NCBI GenBank assembly: GCA_017994115.1
Contig: JAGOLK010000006.1
Location: 1-56,297, forward strand
Source of the DNA: Clostridia bacterium
GTDB taxonomy: Bacteria; Bacillota; Clostridia; Lutisporales; Lutisporaceae
DNA length: 56,297 nt
Direction: 5' to 3'
Part shown: positions 7,799 through 18,200 of the stretch, piece after piece
Layout: every line of letters starts with the position of its first letter
Position numbering within the stretch: position 1 is the stretch's first letter
The notes under the pieces: model-generated
Databases searched by the model: none
What the model saw: the letters and a program-made list of their open reading frames with translations, nothing else
Told to the model about the DNA's origin: nothing
Translations under genes and position numbers: made by a program

Positions 7799-9640
7799 AT
7801 GAGCTGCTGTAATAATTGCAATAAAAATTGCATTGAGGATATAAAGGATAAAAAGCTGGTTCTTGCCGGCAATCCGAATTCAGGCAAATCAGTTTTTTTC
7901 AATCATTTGACCGGAATATACGTTGATGTTTCAAATTTCCCGGGGACAACCGTAGATATAAGTACTGGGAAATACAAGAACTACACGGTAGTGGACACAC
8001 CGGGGGTTTATGGAGTTTCTTCTTTTAATGAAGAAGAAACGGTTGCCAGGGATGTAATACTTGAAGCCGATATTATACTGAATGTGGTTGACAGTGTTCA
8101 TCCGGGCAGGGACTTGTTCCTGACAAAACAGCTGATAGATATGGGCAAACCGGTATTAGTGGCGTTGAATATGATTGACGAATTGCAAAAGAACGGCATG
8201 ACTATTGATGTAAAGCTGCTGGAAGAACTGCTGGGAGTCCCGGTTATTCCAACTTCTGCGGTTAAAAATATAGGAGTAACGGACGTGTTGATGTCATTGG
8301 GACAGGCAAGGCAAGGGAACAGAGATCCCAGGCTTGCAGAAATGATGAAGCAGTTCGGGAATACATGCAGCGAAGCGGAAGCTTTAATGATACTTGAGGA
8401 TGACGAGGTTGTCGCCGCTAGATTTAGCGTTGAAACCTCAGGCTTGCGTGATGATATTTATATGGAAAGGCGCAGGGCGGTTGAAGATATAGTGAATAAA
8501 GTGCTGAAGGAAACGAGTAAGGGAGCTTCCTTCGGAACTCTGCTGGGCAGATGGATGCTGAAGCCTGTTACCGGAATTCCAATGCTTTTACTGACTTTAT
8601 ATGCCATGTATAAAATAATTGGAATTTTTGTAGCGGGCACAGTCGTAGGCTTTACTGAGGAAGTAATCATGGAAGGTATGTACAGGCCCTTTATTATATC
8701 AGTATTATCGCCTTTTATCAGTGAGGGCAGCTTTATAGGCAGAGTGCTGATCGGAGAATTCGGAATAATTACAATGGTGCCTGTATATATAATAGGCCTG
8801 TTATTGCCCCTTATCATTGGTTTTTATGTCCTAATGGCAGTTCTTGAGGACAGCGGTTACCTGCCGAGAATTGCTGCACTGGTGGACAGGATGCTTATCT
8901 CACTTGGACTCAACGGTAAGGCAATTATACCTATTATACTTGGCTTTGGTTGTGTTACAATGGCAACCATGACTACAAGGATATTGGGTACAAAGAGGGA
9001 AAAGTTTATTGCTACGGTACTTTTGGGACTTGCGATACCATGCTCCGCACAGCTTGGGGTAATAATGGGGCTGGTTTCAGGATTGGATGTATTCTATATA
9101 ATCACGTATATCACAGTTATTGCTGCAATATTTGTACTTGCCGGTACGGCGCTGAATAAGCTGATGCCCGGAGAAAGCTCGCATCTTCTTATAGACCTTC
9201 CCACAATCAGGATGCCGATGCCCGGAAATGTTGTGAAGAAGACTTTTCAGAAGACGGTGATGTTTCTGAAGGAGGCAGTCCCGCTGTTCATATACGGGGC
9301 ATTGCTTATCAGTGTTTTGGAGCATACAGGTGCACTGTCATATATACAGCAGTGGATGACACCAATAACGGAAGGCTTGCTTAAGCTTCCGCCTGAAACG
9401 GCAACGGCATTTATTATGGGTATTATCAGGAGAGACTTCGGAGCCGCAGGGCTCACTTCAATAGCAATGACACAGGAGCAGCTGCTTGTTTCTCTGATAG
9501 TTATGACGCTGTTTGTGCCGTGCATAGCAGCAATAATGGTTATTTTTAAAGAAAGAGGCACAAGGGATGCTCTGGCAATATGGCTGGGAAGCTTTGCAGC
9601 AGCATTCATCACGGGAGGGATAGTTGCATGGTTGATATGA
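7799..9640 (+). CDS. feoB: FeoB ferrous iron transporter, GTPase-gated
   Basis: This 613-residue Fe(II) importer of the cytoplasmic membrane starts with a G-protein domain: G1 GNPNSGKS (residues 24-31), FPGTT, G3 DTPG, G4 NMID and a G5-like SAV. A helical GDI-like linker follows, then a membrane region of about 8-10 hydrophobic segments with two Gate-type repeats. G1 ends in S instead of the usual T. The first 11 residues hold four cysteines (C3, C4, C7, C11), an unusual metal-binding-like tip. The length is near the short end of the family. The gene follows feoA by 29 bases, and its last 13 bases overlap the next small gene. Confidence 0.95.
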   Translation: MSCCNNCNKNCIEDIKDKKLVLAGNPNSGKSVFFNHLTGIYVDVSNFPGTTVDISTGKYKNYTVVDTPGVYGVSSFNEEETVARDVILEADIILNVVDSVHPGRDLFLTKQLIDMGKPVLVALNMIDELQKNGMTIDVKLLEELLGVPVIPTSAVKNIGVTDVLMSLGQARQGNRDPRLAEMMKQFGNTCSEAEALMILEDDEVVAARFSVETSGLRDDIYMERRRAVEDIVNKVLKETSKGASFGTLLGRWMLKPVTGIPMLLLTLYAMYKIIGIFVAGTVVGFTEEVIMEGMYRPFIISVLSPFISEGSFIGRVLIGEFGIITMVPVYIIGLLLPLIIGFYVLMAVLEDSGYLPRIAALVDRMLISLGLNGKAIIPIILGFGCVTMATMTTRILGTKREKFIATVLLGLAIPCSAQLGVIMGLVSGLDVFYIITYITVIAAIFVLAGTALNKLMPGESSHLLIDLPTIRMPMPGNVVKKTFQKTVMFLKEAVPLFIYGALLISVLEHTGALSYIQQWMTPITEGLLKLPPETATAFIMGIIRRDFGAAGLTSIAMTQEQLLVSLIVMTLFVPCIAAIMVIFKERGTRDALAIWLGSFAAAFITGGIVAWLI

Positions 9641-9813
9641 AAAATGGTTTAAAATGCAGCAAGTGCGGATATACATTAAAGGAACAGAGTAAATGCCCCA
9701 GATGCGGAACTGTTGTGCAGTGCAGCCTGTCATGTTCGGGCAATTGCCTGAAGTGCTTTGCGGAAGCTGCAAAAGCCAATAAACAAAAATTAGTTGACAA
9801 AAATGCAGAATAA
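9628..9813 (+). CDS. Small eight-cysteine zinc-ribbon-like protein overlapping feoB
   Basis: This 61-residue protein has eight cysteines in the order C10-x2-C13, C23-x2-C26, C32-x3-C36-x3-C40-x2-C43, followed by a charged helical tail. The two CxxC pairs look like a zinc ribbon; the second Cys group is less usual and could bind iron or zinc. I do not recognise a named family, and it does not look like the FeoB-associated Cys-rich membrane protein because it has no membrane segment. The ATG at 9628 has GGGAGGG 8 bases upstream, inside feoB, so translational coupling to feoB is likely. By position it may serve as a FeoC-like accessory factor; this is inference. Confidence 0.7.
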   Translation: MVDMKNGLKCSKCGYTLKEQSKCPRCGTVVQCSLSCSGNCLKCFAEAAKANKQKLVDKNAE

Positions 9814-9823
9814 ATAATAATAT
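9794..9823 (+). promoter_or_regulatory. Sigma-A-type promoter for the Fur-family gene
   Basis: TTGACA (9794-9799) lies at the end of the Cys-rich gene and is followed after 18 bases by TAATAT (9818-9823). This would give the regulator its own transcript with a leader of about 90 bases. No Fur box was seen at it. Confidence 0.5.
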
Positions 9824-9918
9824 TAAATGGAAGGAATATAGGGCAAAACACTAATTTATCAAAATATGGGTGTGCAAGATGTGACTTTTTAAACAAAATA
9901 AAAAGGAAGTTGAAAACT

Positions 9919-10356
9919 TTGATACGAGAGCTTGAGTACTTAAGGGAAAAGCTTAAGGAGAAGGGGTTTAAACTGACTCCTCAAAGAAGAGCTATACTTG
10001 ACATCATATTGGAGACCGAAGGCAAGCACTTAAGTGCGGAAGAAATCTATGACCTTGTAAAGGTAAAGTGCCCCGATATAGGCCTGGCTACAGTGTATAG
10101 AACCATGCAGATGTTTGAAGAGGTAGGGCTTGTATATAAACATAATTTTGATGAGGTAAGAAGCAGGTATGAGATTAATCACCACAATGAGTACCACCAG
10201 CATCATCATCTCATCTGTGTCGGGTGCAGCAAGGTAATCGAGGTTGAGGAGGATTTGCTGGAACAATTGGAGTCCGATATAGAAAAGAAATATAATTTTG
10301 AGATAAGTAATCATAACGTTAAGTTTTTCGGATACTGTGAAAAGTGCAGAAAGTGA
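9919..10356 (+). CDS. fur: Fur-family metal-dependent transcriptional regulator
   Basis: This protein of about 145 residues has an N-terminal winged helix (LTPQRRAILDIILE, then LSAEEIYD and the recognition segment LATVYRTMQMFEEVGLV). Its C-terminal metal-binding and dimer domain includes a His-rich HHNEYHQHHHLICVGC stretch and the two structural zinc pairs CVGC and CEKC. Fur, PerR and Zur share this fold; placement beside feoAB with two Fur-box-like sites favours iron-responsive Fur. A TTG at 9919 is chosen because AGGAAG ends 9 bases upstream; a TTG at 9910 would abut the ribosome site. A perfect hairpin follows at 10362-10386. Confidence 0.85.
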   Translation: MIRELEYLREKLKEKGFKLTPQRRAILDIILETEGKHLSAEEIYDLVKVKCPDIGLATVYRTMQMFEEVGLVYKHNFDEVRSRYEINHHNEYHQHHHLICVGCSKVIEVEEDLLEQLESDIEKKYNFEISNHNVKFFGYCEKCRK

Positions 10357-10361
10357 CTTGC

Positions 10362-10392
10362 GGTATTGCATAGCATATGCAATACCATTTTA
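10362..10392 (+). terminator. Probable terminator after the Fur-family gene
   Basis: A perfect 10-bp stem (GGTATTGCAT at 10362-10371 with ATGCAATACC at 10377-10386) is followed by a weak ATTTTAATT tract. Confidence 0.6.
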
Positions 10393-10445
10393 ATTGTACA
10401 GGAAGCTCCCGCCCGCATATTTTGAAAGTAATAAATGATATTCTA

Positions 10446-10474
10446 TTGACTAATAATAGCTAATAGCCTAAAGT
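10446..10474 (+). promoter_or_regulatory. Possible promoter for the RNase J operon
   Basis: TTGACT (10446-10451) and TAAAGT (10469-10474) are 17 bases apart, in an otherwise featureless A+T-rich gap of about 190 bases. Confidence 0.3.
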
Positions 10475-10578
10475 AAAAAGATAATTGTATTATTAATTAT
10501 ATGTATCGTGAAAATATTTGGCACTACATCAATTTAACGTTGCATGTTTAGTGTGAAATATATTTAAGATCGGAAAAA

Positions 10579-12267
10579 ATGAAAGGATTGATACAGAAAG
10601 TGGCAAAAAGTAAGGCAAAATTAAAATTGATACCGCTCGGAGGGCTGAATGAGATCGGAAAAAACATGACAGCCGTCGAGTACAAGGAGACCATAGTCAT
10701 AATCGACTGTGGGCTGATGTTTCCGGATGAGGAGATGCTGGGAATTGATCTCGTAATACCTGATGTAACATATCTGGTGAAAAACAAGGAAAAGGTCAAA
10801 GCTATACTGCTTACTCACGGTCATGAGGATCATATAGGTGCTTTGCCCTACGTGCTTCCTCAGATAAATGTTCCCGTATATGGTACAAAGCTGACCCTGG
10901 GCCTGGTGGAGAATAAGCTTAAGGAGTTCGGACTTCTTTCATTGGTTGAGATGATAACTGTTAAACCAAAGGACACTGTGAAATTCGGCGAACTGGAGGT
11001 AGAGTTCATAAAAACAAGCCATAGCATAGCTGATTCAGTTGCCCTCGCAATTCATACCCCGGTCGGCATTATAGTTCACTCGGGGGATTTCAAAATCGAT
11101 TATCAGCCGATAGACGGTGAGCTGATTGACTTGCACAGATTTGCGGAACTTGGAAAGCAAGGAGTGCTTGTGCTTATGGCTGACAGCACAAACGTTGAGC
11201 GCCCGGGATATACAATGTCTGAAAGCACTGTGGGAGCTACCTTTATAGAGCTTTTTAGAAACGCAGGCGGAAGAGTAATATTGGCTACCTTTGCATCAAA
11301 CATTCACAGGATACAGCAGGCAATTAATGCGGCTGTAATGTTCAACAGGAAGGTGGCAATTGTCGGCAGAAGCATGGTCAATGTAATAGGAGTAGCTACA
11401 GAGTTGGGATATATTAATATCCCCGAAGGAGTTATGATAGAGGTTGACCATATTGACAAGTATCCGAATGACAGAATAATGATACTTACCACAGGGAGCC
11501 AGGGAGAGCCTTTGTCGGCCCTGGCAAGGATGTCTACTGCAGAACACCGGAAGGTAACAATAATACCGGGGGACAGGGTTGTTATTTCAGCGACTCCGAT
11601 ACCCGGAAATGAAAAGCTTGTATCAAGGGTTATAAATCAACTCTTTAAGAAGGGTGCAGATGTTATATATGAGTCTCTGGTAGATATTCATGTTTCAGGC
11701 CATGCATACCAGGAAGAGCTGAAACTACTTCAAGCCCTGATAAAACCAAAGTATTTCGTCCCGGTGCATGGTGAATACAGGCATCTTACGCAGCATGCCC
11801 AATTGGCGGAAAAAATGGGTGTGAACAAGGAGAATATATTTATAGCTGATATCGGAACAGTTTTGGAATTTACAAAAGACAGCGGCAGGACAGCGGGAAC
11901 CGTTGTTGCCGGGAAGGTACTTGTAGACGGCCTTGGAGTAGGAGATGTAGGAAACATAGTGCTGAGGGACAGAAAGCATCTTTCCCAGGACGGACTGATA
12001 GTTGTGGTGGTAACCATAAGCAAAGAGACGGGACAGGTAGTGGCAGGCCCCGATATAATATCAAGAGGCTTTGTATATGTCCGTGAGTCTGAAGACTTAA
12101 TGGAGGAGGCAAGGGGAGTAATAAAGGATGCACTGGCAAAATGCGAAGAAAAACAGATAACAGAGTGGGGAACCATTAAATCCGAGGTTAGGGAGAGCCT
12201 CAGGGAGTTCATATATGAAAGAACCAAGAGAAATCCCATGATTCTTCCAATTATTATGGAGATTTAG
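10579..12267 (+). CDS. rnj: Ribonuclease J
   Basis: This 562-residue RNase (5'-3' exonuclease and endonuclease) is central to mRNA decay and rRNA processing in Firmicutes. The metallo-beta-lactamase core starts with PLGGLNEIGKN and holds the zinc motif H80-x-H82-x-D84-H85, with later SHSIADS and HSGDFKID metal ligands. The beta-CASP domain follows (GRSMVNVIG, TGSQGEPLSAL, HVSGHA), then HGEYRHL and the C-terminal domain. Length matches the family. The start is uncertain: the ATG at 10579 has a poor ribosome site, and an in-frame GTG at 10600 with AAAGGA 12 bases upstream would give an N terminus starting MAKSKAKLK, typical of the family. The lipid kinase gene begins 6 bases after the stop, so the two are co-transcribed. 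Confidence 0.93.
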   Translation: MKGLIQKVAKSKAKLKLIPLGGLNEIGKNMTAVEYKETIVIIDCGLMFPDEEMLGIDLVIPDVTYLVKNKEKVKAILLTHGHEDHIGALPYVLPQINVPVYGTKLTLGLVENKLKEFGLLSLVEMITVKPKDTVKFGELEVEFIKTSHSIADSVALAIHTPVGIIVHSGDFKIDYQPIDGELIDLHRFAELGKQGVLVLMADSTNVERPGYTMSESTVGATFIELFRNAGGRVILATFASNIHRIQQAINAAVMFNRKVAIVGRSMVNVIGVATELGYINIPEGVMIEVDHIDKYPNDRIMILTTGSQGEPLSALARMSTAEHRKVTIIPGDRVVISATPIPGNEKLVSRVINQLFKKGADVIYESLVDIHVSGHAYQEELKLLQALIKPKYFVPVHGEYRHLTQHAQLAEKMGVNKENIFIADIGTVLEFTKDSGRTAGTVVAGKVLVDGLGVGDVGNIVLRDRKHLSQDGLIVVVVTISKETGQVVAGPDIISRGFVYVRESEDLMEEARGVIKDALAKCEEKQITEWGTIKSEVRESLREFIYERTKRNPMILPIIMEI

Positions 12268-12273
12268 ACTGTT

Positions 12274-13194
12274 ATGGATAAAATATATATAGTAGTGAAT
12301 CCTGTTTCGGCAAACAAAACGACAGCCAAGGAATGGCCGGGATATGAAAAGGCACTTTCGGATGCAGGTTTTGAATTTGAAGCTGTACTGACTGAATACC
12401 CGGGACATGCTGCCGAGCTTACAAGGAAGGCAATAAAGCTTGGCTTTAAAACAATTATGTCTGTCGGCGGGGATGGTACAATGAATGAAGTGGCCAACGG
12501 TTTTTTTGATAATGGCCGGATCATTGATGAGGATTCAAGGCTTGTTGTATTTTCAAGAGGAACAGGCTGTGACTTCGTACGAACCCTTGGAATCAATAAA
12601 AATATAGAAGATTTATTGGCTATTCTGGAAAGGAATCGGGAAAAACAAATCGATGTTGGCCGTTTAAGCCTTGCCTGTGCTGAAGGGAATATGCCTGCAA
12701 GGTATTTTCTGAATGTCGCGGACATAGGCATAGGCGCTGAAACCGCAAATAGAGTAAATATGAATTCAAAGAGGTTTTCGGGCTTTCTTTCCTTTTTGCT
12801 TGGAACATTAAGCACTGTGGTTTTGTACAAGAATAAAAATTTTGAAGTAGTTATAGATGATAATATACATTTGAATGGAATTATGAACAGTGTAATCGTG
12901 GCAAACGGGAAATATTTCGGCGGCGGAATGATGGTGGCCCCCGATGCGGTGATGGATGACGGAGTTTTTGACATAATAATTCTGGGAAACTTAAGCAAGC
13001 CGGATATTATTAAGAGCTTTCCCCTCATATATAAAGGAAAGCATATGAACCACCCAAAGCTTAAGTATTACAGAGGCAGCAAAGTTAAGGTAACAAGCGG
13101 CGGTAAAGGCCTTATTGAAGTGGACGGAGAAATCCCCGGCAGGGCTGACGCTGTTTTTGAGCTAATGCCCAAGGCATTGAAAATTCTTATTTAA
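12274..13194 (+). CDS. Diacylglycerol kinase family lipid kinase (YegS/BmrU type)
   Basis: This 306-residue protein of the DAGK catalytic-domain superfamily phosphorylates lipid hydroxyls such as diacylglycerol. An N-terminal NPVSA segment is followed by the nucleotide-binding GGDGTMNEVANG loop at about residues 67-78, FSRGTGCDFVRTLG, and the C-terminal beta-sandwich with DGVFDIIIL and EVDGE motifs. The exact lipid cannot be read from sequence; in Firmicutes relatives (DgkB) recycle diacylglycerol from lipoteichoic acid synthesis. The ATG follows GGAG at 12259-12262 by 11 bases. The gene is tightly spaced between rnj and typA. Confidence 0.88.
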   Translation: MDKIYIVVNPVSANKTTAKEWPGYEKALSDAGFEFEAVLTEYPGHAAELTRKAIKLGFKTIMSVGGDGTMNEVANGFFDNGRIIDEDSRLVVFSRGTGCDFVRTLGINKNIEDLLAILERNREKQIDVGRLSLACAEGNMPARYFLNVADIGIGAETANRVNMNSKRFSGFLSFLLGTLSTVVLYKNKNFEVVIDDNIHLNGIMNSVIVANGKYFGGGMMVAPDAVMDDGVFDIIILGNLSKPDIIKSFPLIYKGKHMNHPKLKYYRGSKVKVTSGGKGLIEVDGEIPGRADAVFELMPKALKILI

Positions 13195-13221
13195 CCTAAT
13201 TTATATATTGGAGAAGATGCA

Positions 13222-15051
13222 ATGGAAAAGACGCTAAGAGAAGATGTAAGAAATATAGCAATAATAGCTCATGTGGATCATGGCAAGACTACCTTGGTGG
13301 ACGGACTTTTAAGACAGAGCGGTACCTTCAGGGCAAATGAAAATGTCATGGAAAGAGTAATGGATTCAAATGATCTGGAAAGAGAGCGGGGCATAACCAT
13401 ACTCGCAAAAAATACTGCAGTAATATATAACGGTATCAAGATAAACATAGTTGATACTCCGGGGCACGCAGATTTCGGCGGAGAGGTGGAACGGGTCCTG
13501 AAAATGGTAAACAGCGTGCTGCTTATTGTGGATGCTGCAGAGGGGCCGATGCCGCAGACGCGTTTTGTGCTGAAAAAGGCTTTGGAGCTTCAATTGAAGC
13601 CTATTGTTGTAATAAACAAGATAGACAGGCCGGATTCCAGGATTGAAGAAGTGATTGACGAAATTATCGATTTGTTCATTGAACTTGGTGCGGATGATAA
13701 TCAGCTGGAATTCCCGATTGTATACGTTTCTGCAAAACAGGGAGTGGCAAAGCTGGATATGAAAGTTGAGTCTCAGGATTTGAGGCCTCTATTTGATACA
13801 ATAATATCCTATGTCGAACCTCCAAAAGGTGATGCGGAAGGCCCTTTTCAGATGCTTGTCACTACTATCGAATATGATGAATATGTCGGTAGGATTGCTA
13901 TCGGCAGAATCGAAAGAGGCAGGATAACTTCCGGAATGAGCGCTGCTCTTTGCAAAAGTGACGGAGCGCTGCAAAGTGTAAAACTGAGCAGGATATACAG
14001 CTTCATGGGGCTCAAGAGGAAGGAAGTTGAAGAGGCATTTCTGGGAGACATAATTGCCGTTTCCGGCATAGACGATATAAATATCGGAGAGACAATATGC
14101 GATATTCAGTATCCGGAGGCAATACCCTTTGTCAATATTGATGAACCAACAATCTCTATGACCTTCAGTGTAAATAACAGCCCTTTTGCAGGCCGTGAAG
14201 GGGATTATGTCACTTCAAGGCATTTAAGGGCAAGATTGTTTAAGGAATTGGAAACAAATGTGGCAATGAGGCTGACGGAAACAGATTCCCCCGACACTTT
14301 CGAGGTGGCGGGAAGAGGCGAACTGCACCTTTCAATACTGATAGAGACAATGAGAAGGCAGGGCTATGAGTTCCAGGTATCAAAGCCGAATGTCATTATG
14401 AAGAATATAAACGGTGTTATCTGCGAGCCCATAGAGCATCTTATTATCGAAATACCCGAAGAATTCATGGGAGTCGTGATGGACAGATTAGGCCCCAGGG
14501 AGGCTGAGATGATGAATATGGGCAACAGCAGCGATGGTTATCTGCGCCTGGAATTCAAGATACCGGCAAGGGGACTTATCGGCTACAGGTCCCAGTTTAT
14601 GACCGATACAAAGGGAAATGGAACCATGCACCATGTTTTCCACGGCTACGAGGAATACAAGGGTGAAATTCCCGATAGGCCCAGAGGCTCCCTTGTTGCC
14701 TTTGAAAGCGGCGAGACTACGGCTTACGGACTTTATAACGCTCAGGAGAGGGGATATTTGTTCCTTGGGCCGGGAGTGCAGGTATATGAAGGTATGATAG
14801 TTGGAGAGAATGCAAAATCCGATGATATAGAGGTAAATGTCTGCAAGAAGAAGCATGTGTCAAATATGAGGGCTTCCGGGTCGGATGAGGCATTGAGGCT
14901 GACTCCTTATAAGCAGATGAGTCTTGAGGAATGCCTGGAATTTATTACGGCAGATGAGCTTGTAGAAGTAACTCCTGAGTCAATAAGACTTAGAAAGAAG
15001 ATATTGGACAGCAGCCTCCGGGCAAAGGCAAGAAATAAATTCTTACAGTAG
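13222..15051 (+). CDS. typA: Ribosome-associated translational GTPase TypA/BipA
   Basis: This 609-residue EF-G-like GTPase binds the ribosome and helps 50S assembly and stress adaptation. Motifs are G1 [10 protein letters not shown] (about 15-24), the G2 region [10 protein letters not shown]3 [10 protein letters not shown] and G4 NKIDRPD. Elongation-factor domains II, III and V follow, then the TypA-specific C-terminal domain ([15 protein letters not shown]...). The ATG has GGAG about 10 bases upstream. It is the last gene of the rnj-dgk-typA unit and is followed by a terminator at 15081-15132. Confidence 0.95.
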   Translation: MEKTLREDVRNIAIIAHVDHGKTTLVDGLLRQSGTFRANENVMERVMDSNDLERERGITILAKNTAVIYNGIKINIVDTPGHADFGGEVERVLKMVNSVLLIVDAAEGPMPQTRFVLKKALELQLKPIVVINKIDRPDSRIEEVIDEIIDLFIELGADDNQLEFPIVYVSAKQGVAKLDMKVESQDLRPLFDTIISYVEPPKGDAEGPFQMLVTTIEYDEYVGRIAIGRIERGRITSGMSAALCKSDGALQSVKLSRIYSFMGLKRKEVEEAFLGDIIAVSGIDDINIGETICDIQYPEAIPFVNIDEPTISMTFSVNNSPFAGREGDYVTSRHLRARLFKELETNVAMRLTETDSPDTFEVAGRGELHLSILIETMRRQGYEFQVSKPNVIMKNINGVICEPIEHLIIEIPEEFMGVVMDRLGPREAEMMNMGNSSDGYLRLEFKIPARGLIGYRSQFMTDTKGNGTMHHVFHGYEEYKGEIPDRPRGSLVAFESGETTAYGLYNAQERGYLFLGPGVQVYEGMIVGENAKSDDIEVNVCKKKHVSNMRASGSDEALRLTPYKQMSLEECLEFITADELVEVTPESIRLRKKILDSSLRAKARNKFLQ

Positions 15052-15080
15052 GCATACCTCGCAACCCCGAAACCCGAAGT

Positions 15081-15132
15081 AAAAGGATATTGTTAAATAC
15101 TAGTTTTATGGTATTGCAACATCCTTTTTTTA
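15081..15132 (+). terminator. Terminator after typA
   Basis: AAAAGGAT (15081-15088) pairs with ATCCTTTT (15121-15128). Inner short helices TTG/CAA and AATAC/GTATT extend the stem, and a T run follows. Confidence 0.75.
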
Positions 15133-15205
15133 TGCAATTTTTCAAGTAGCATATTTTACTATAAAATGATATTATTAGGGTATCAATATATAAGGAGGTT
15201 CTGCA

Positions 15206-18200
15206 ATGAAGAGAGAACAAAGCAGAAGATCTATCGCCTTTGTTCTGTGCTTTATTATGATATTTGCGCAAATACAGCCTATCTACGCAGCTCAGAACCT
15301 GCCATTAAAGCCAGGAACAAAATCAGAGGACACAAAGGCGTTAACGCCCAAACAACCGATAAAAGCACCAGCCTCACCGGATAAGCCGGATTCCTCCGAG
15401 GACTATACTTCGAAGGAGCCTGTGCCCACCCCAAATATGCTGCCTATTCAGACAGTTCCCGATAGTATGCCGCAGGTACAGACGGCCCCCGGAATCAACT
15501 TGCCTCTTGAGGAGATATTCATAAAACCAAAGATTCAGTCTCAGGAGGCTCCGGCTACCTTCAATGTCAACTATAAATTGCAGGATAATGTAGTGCTTGC
15601 TGATAACAAGCTTGGGATTGTGCTTGAAAATCTTAAGCTGCCTGAGGAGTTGAGTACAAATACGCAGGTACCGGGTATAAGAAATATAGATAAGCTGGAA
15701 AAATCCGCATTAGTTGACAACAGCCTGTTTGCATCCCAAATTCCCGGCTATGAAAAGGATAAGGTATACTTTGACTCTGTAAACGGTGTAGCAATGAAAA
15801 CCGTAGAAAAAGTAAAGTTAAGGAAACCCGGTGCCGCTTCTGCAAGCAACTTTGTTTCCATCAAGAGGCCCCAGCTTAACGAGGTTTTTAAAGATTTTGA
15901 GATCGCGAAACAGTCTATAAAATTGACAAAAGGTAATGTTTCCGGCTATGCCAACGGAGTTGAGGAATGTACCATAAAACGTGAGTTTCATCCAAACCTT
16001 GAACTTGAACAGTCAAGGCTGGAACAGCTGAAAAAAAGGAAATATATAGCATACAACGGCAGGATGCTGACAAGTATGTTAAGCGGGGAAAAGGAAAAAG
16101 AAGAATATGTGCCCAAACATTTATCTGACCCTCTGGTGGAATTCAGATTTAATGATGTTCCTCTTGCCGCCTATGATGAGGATGGTTTTGATGTTGAAAT
16201 AACCCTTGACGGATATTTGGGCATAGACAGCATTACTGTTGATGCGGAGTATGAATTCGTAGGAGATTATTATTTTGCCGTAAATACCGGGCAGGAGCTC
16301 AATCTGACAGTCAATGCGGAGATAAGGGGGCAGAAGGATCTTATAGTACCAATATTTGGCATTGACCTGGATGCCAAGGTTGCCCGCATTACAGGAGGAA
16401 TATTCCTGGTAGTGGGGGTTAATGGAGATATTGAGATTGTTACCTCGGTGACACAATGGGCAAAAAACAGGCTGGGGGTCGAAGGCAGTACGGTAGTATA
16501 TCTCCCAACACCTCCCAAACCGATTTGCGAGTTTTATGACAAAGGCGTGGATGTGGATGTTTCCCTTGCGGGAGAAATAAATATGGATATGAGGGCCGGA
16601 GTTATATTAGGTCTTGAGGTGCTTGGATGGGAATGTGTAGGAGCTGCCGCTTTGGCAGGTATTGGTATGAATTGCGTTGCACAGGACCTTATAATTAATA
16701 TCGATGTCTACTTTATTGTTGATATTTATGCCACCTTGTTTGGTAAACGGATAGACATTTATAACGATATTTGTTATTTATATCAGATGCAGAAGCCCAA
16801 TACCAAGGGATACAGGATTGTATTCAATGAAGCCTGTGCGTACAGGGACAGCGTATGGGGTCATATAGCAAAATGGACGGGACCAAGTGAATCCGAAGGT
16901 GTAAAGGACTTTAAAGGGAATCTGGAGATAACCTTTAGAAGAACGGAAGGAGAAGATGCGGGTTATACGAAGACTTTTCCTGTCAGCAGCGATTCTAAGG
17001 GGAACTTTGTGCTTACGAATGTCAAGCAAAAGGGATTTGATATGAGAATGGGCGATATGATATGGGTAAGCAAGGTGAATTTTGAGTCCCTTGGAGAGGC
17101 ATATGTCACAACCACCTTCCCCTTCAATTTTGTAACTATAGATTATGCCGATTTCTTCAATGATGAGGCCAAGGGCTATGTAAGTCAGGCTAAAGTTAGA
17201 AAATGGCCTTCCGATGAATATGAATACATCACTTACAGAGGGAATGTGGAACCGGTGGTTGAGAATACGAATTTCACAAAGCCGCCATTTTATGCCCCCG
17301 GAATATGTGACGAAAAAGGAGAATTTACTATATACTATCCCTTCAGACCCGAACATCTGGTGTCCGGAATGATTTCAAGCGACGGGTTCAGCGTAATGTC
17401 CTGGAATAAGGTAAAGCCTGACGTGAGCTTTACCGGTAAAAGGATTGTTGAACCCATTGACAGGAAGCAGTATACGGATGAAGACGGCAGGCCTGTTGAT
17501 CAAAGGAGGGAAATTGAGCACTTTCTTGTAATAAACCAGCGGGGAACAAAGAAGGTTGATACTCAGGGACATTATGATTCTTACTATAGTATATATAGCC
17601 CCGGTTCTTACCATTATGATCCCATATCCGGCAGGCCCTGGGTTCCTCCAGTGACAGTAGGGAGCAGAGAATTTAATGAACGTATAGTTCCATTGCCTGA
17701 CGCCAAGGGAACCTCTGTGCTGTCAAAGAATTATACTACTGAATGGAGCTGGAAGGGTTCCGGCAGCAGCGGTGCAGTTACATTTTCCCCAAAAGGACAG
17801 CTTCAAATGGCTGATGATTTGACAGAACAATTGCAGCCTGCGGAGGACTGGACATCGCAGTTACAGCTTGAGGATAGCTGGATATCTCAGGCAGAGCTTA
17901 TACCGATAAGCTTTACTTATGCCTCAGAGGAGCCGAAACCGGCAGAGGACCATTTTATGGATATTGATAGAATGATAGGGCTTAACTCAATAGTAAGACA
18001 AGGCAAAGTAACCTTTTACCATGAGGGTGAGGCAATAGAAGTATACGACCCTGAGGATATCGGGGAACCTGCCAAGGGACGCAAAATGGAACACATCAAT
18101 AATCCTGTTGCGGAACTTATGATAAACAGGATATGGAGCAGGATCAATATGGCTAAACTTAATACAATGAGACAGTTCTTCCAAAGCCGTCAGTATGATG

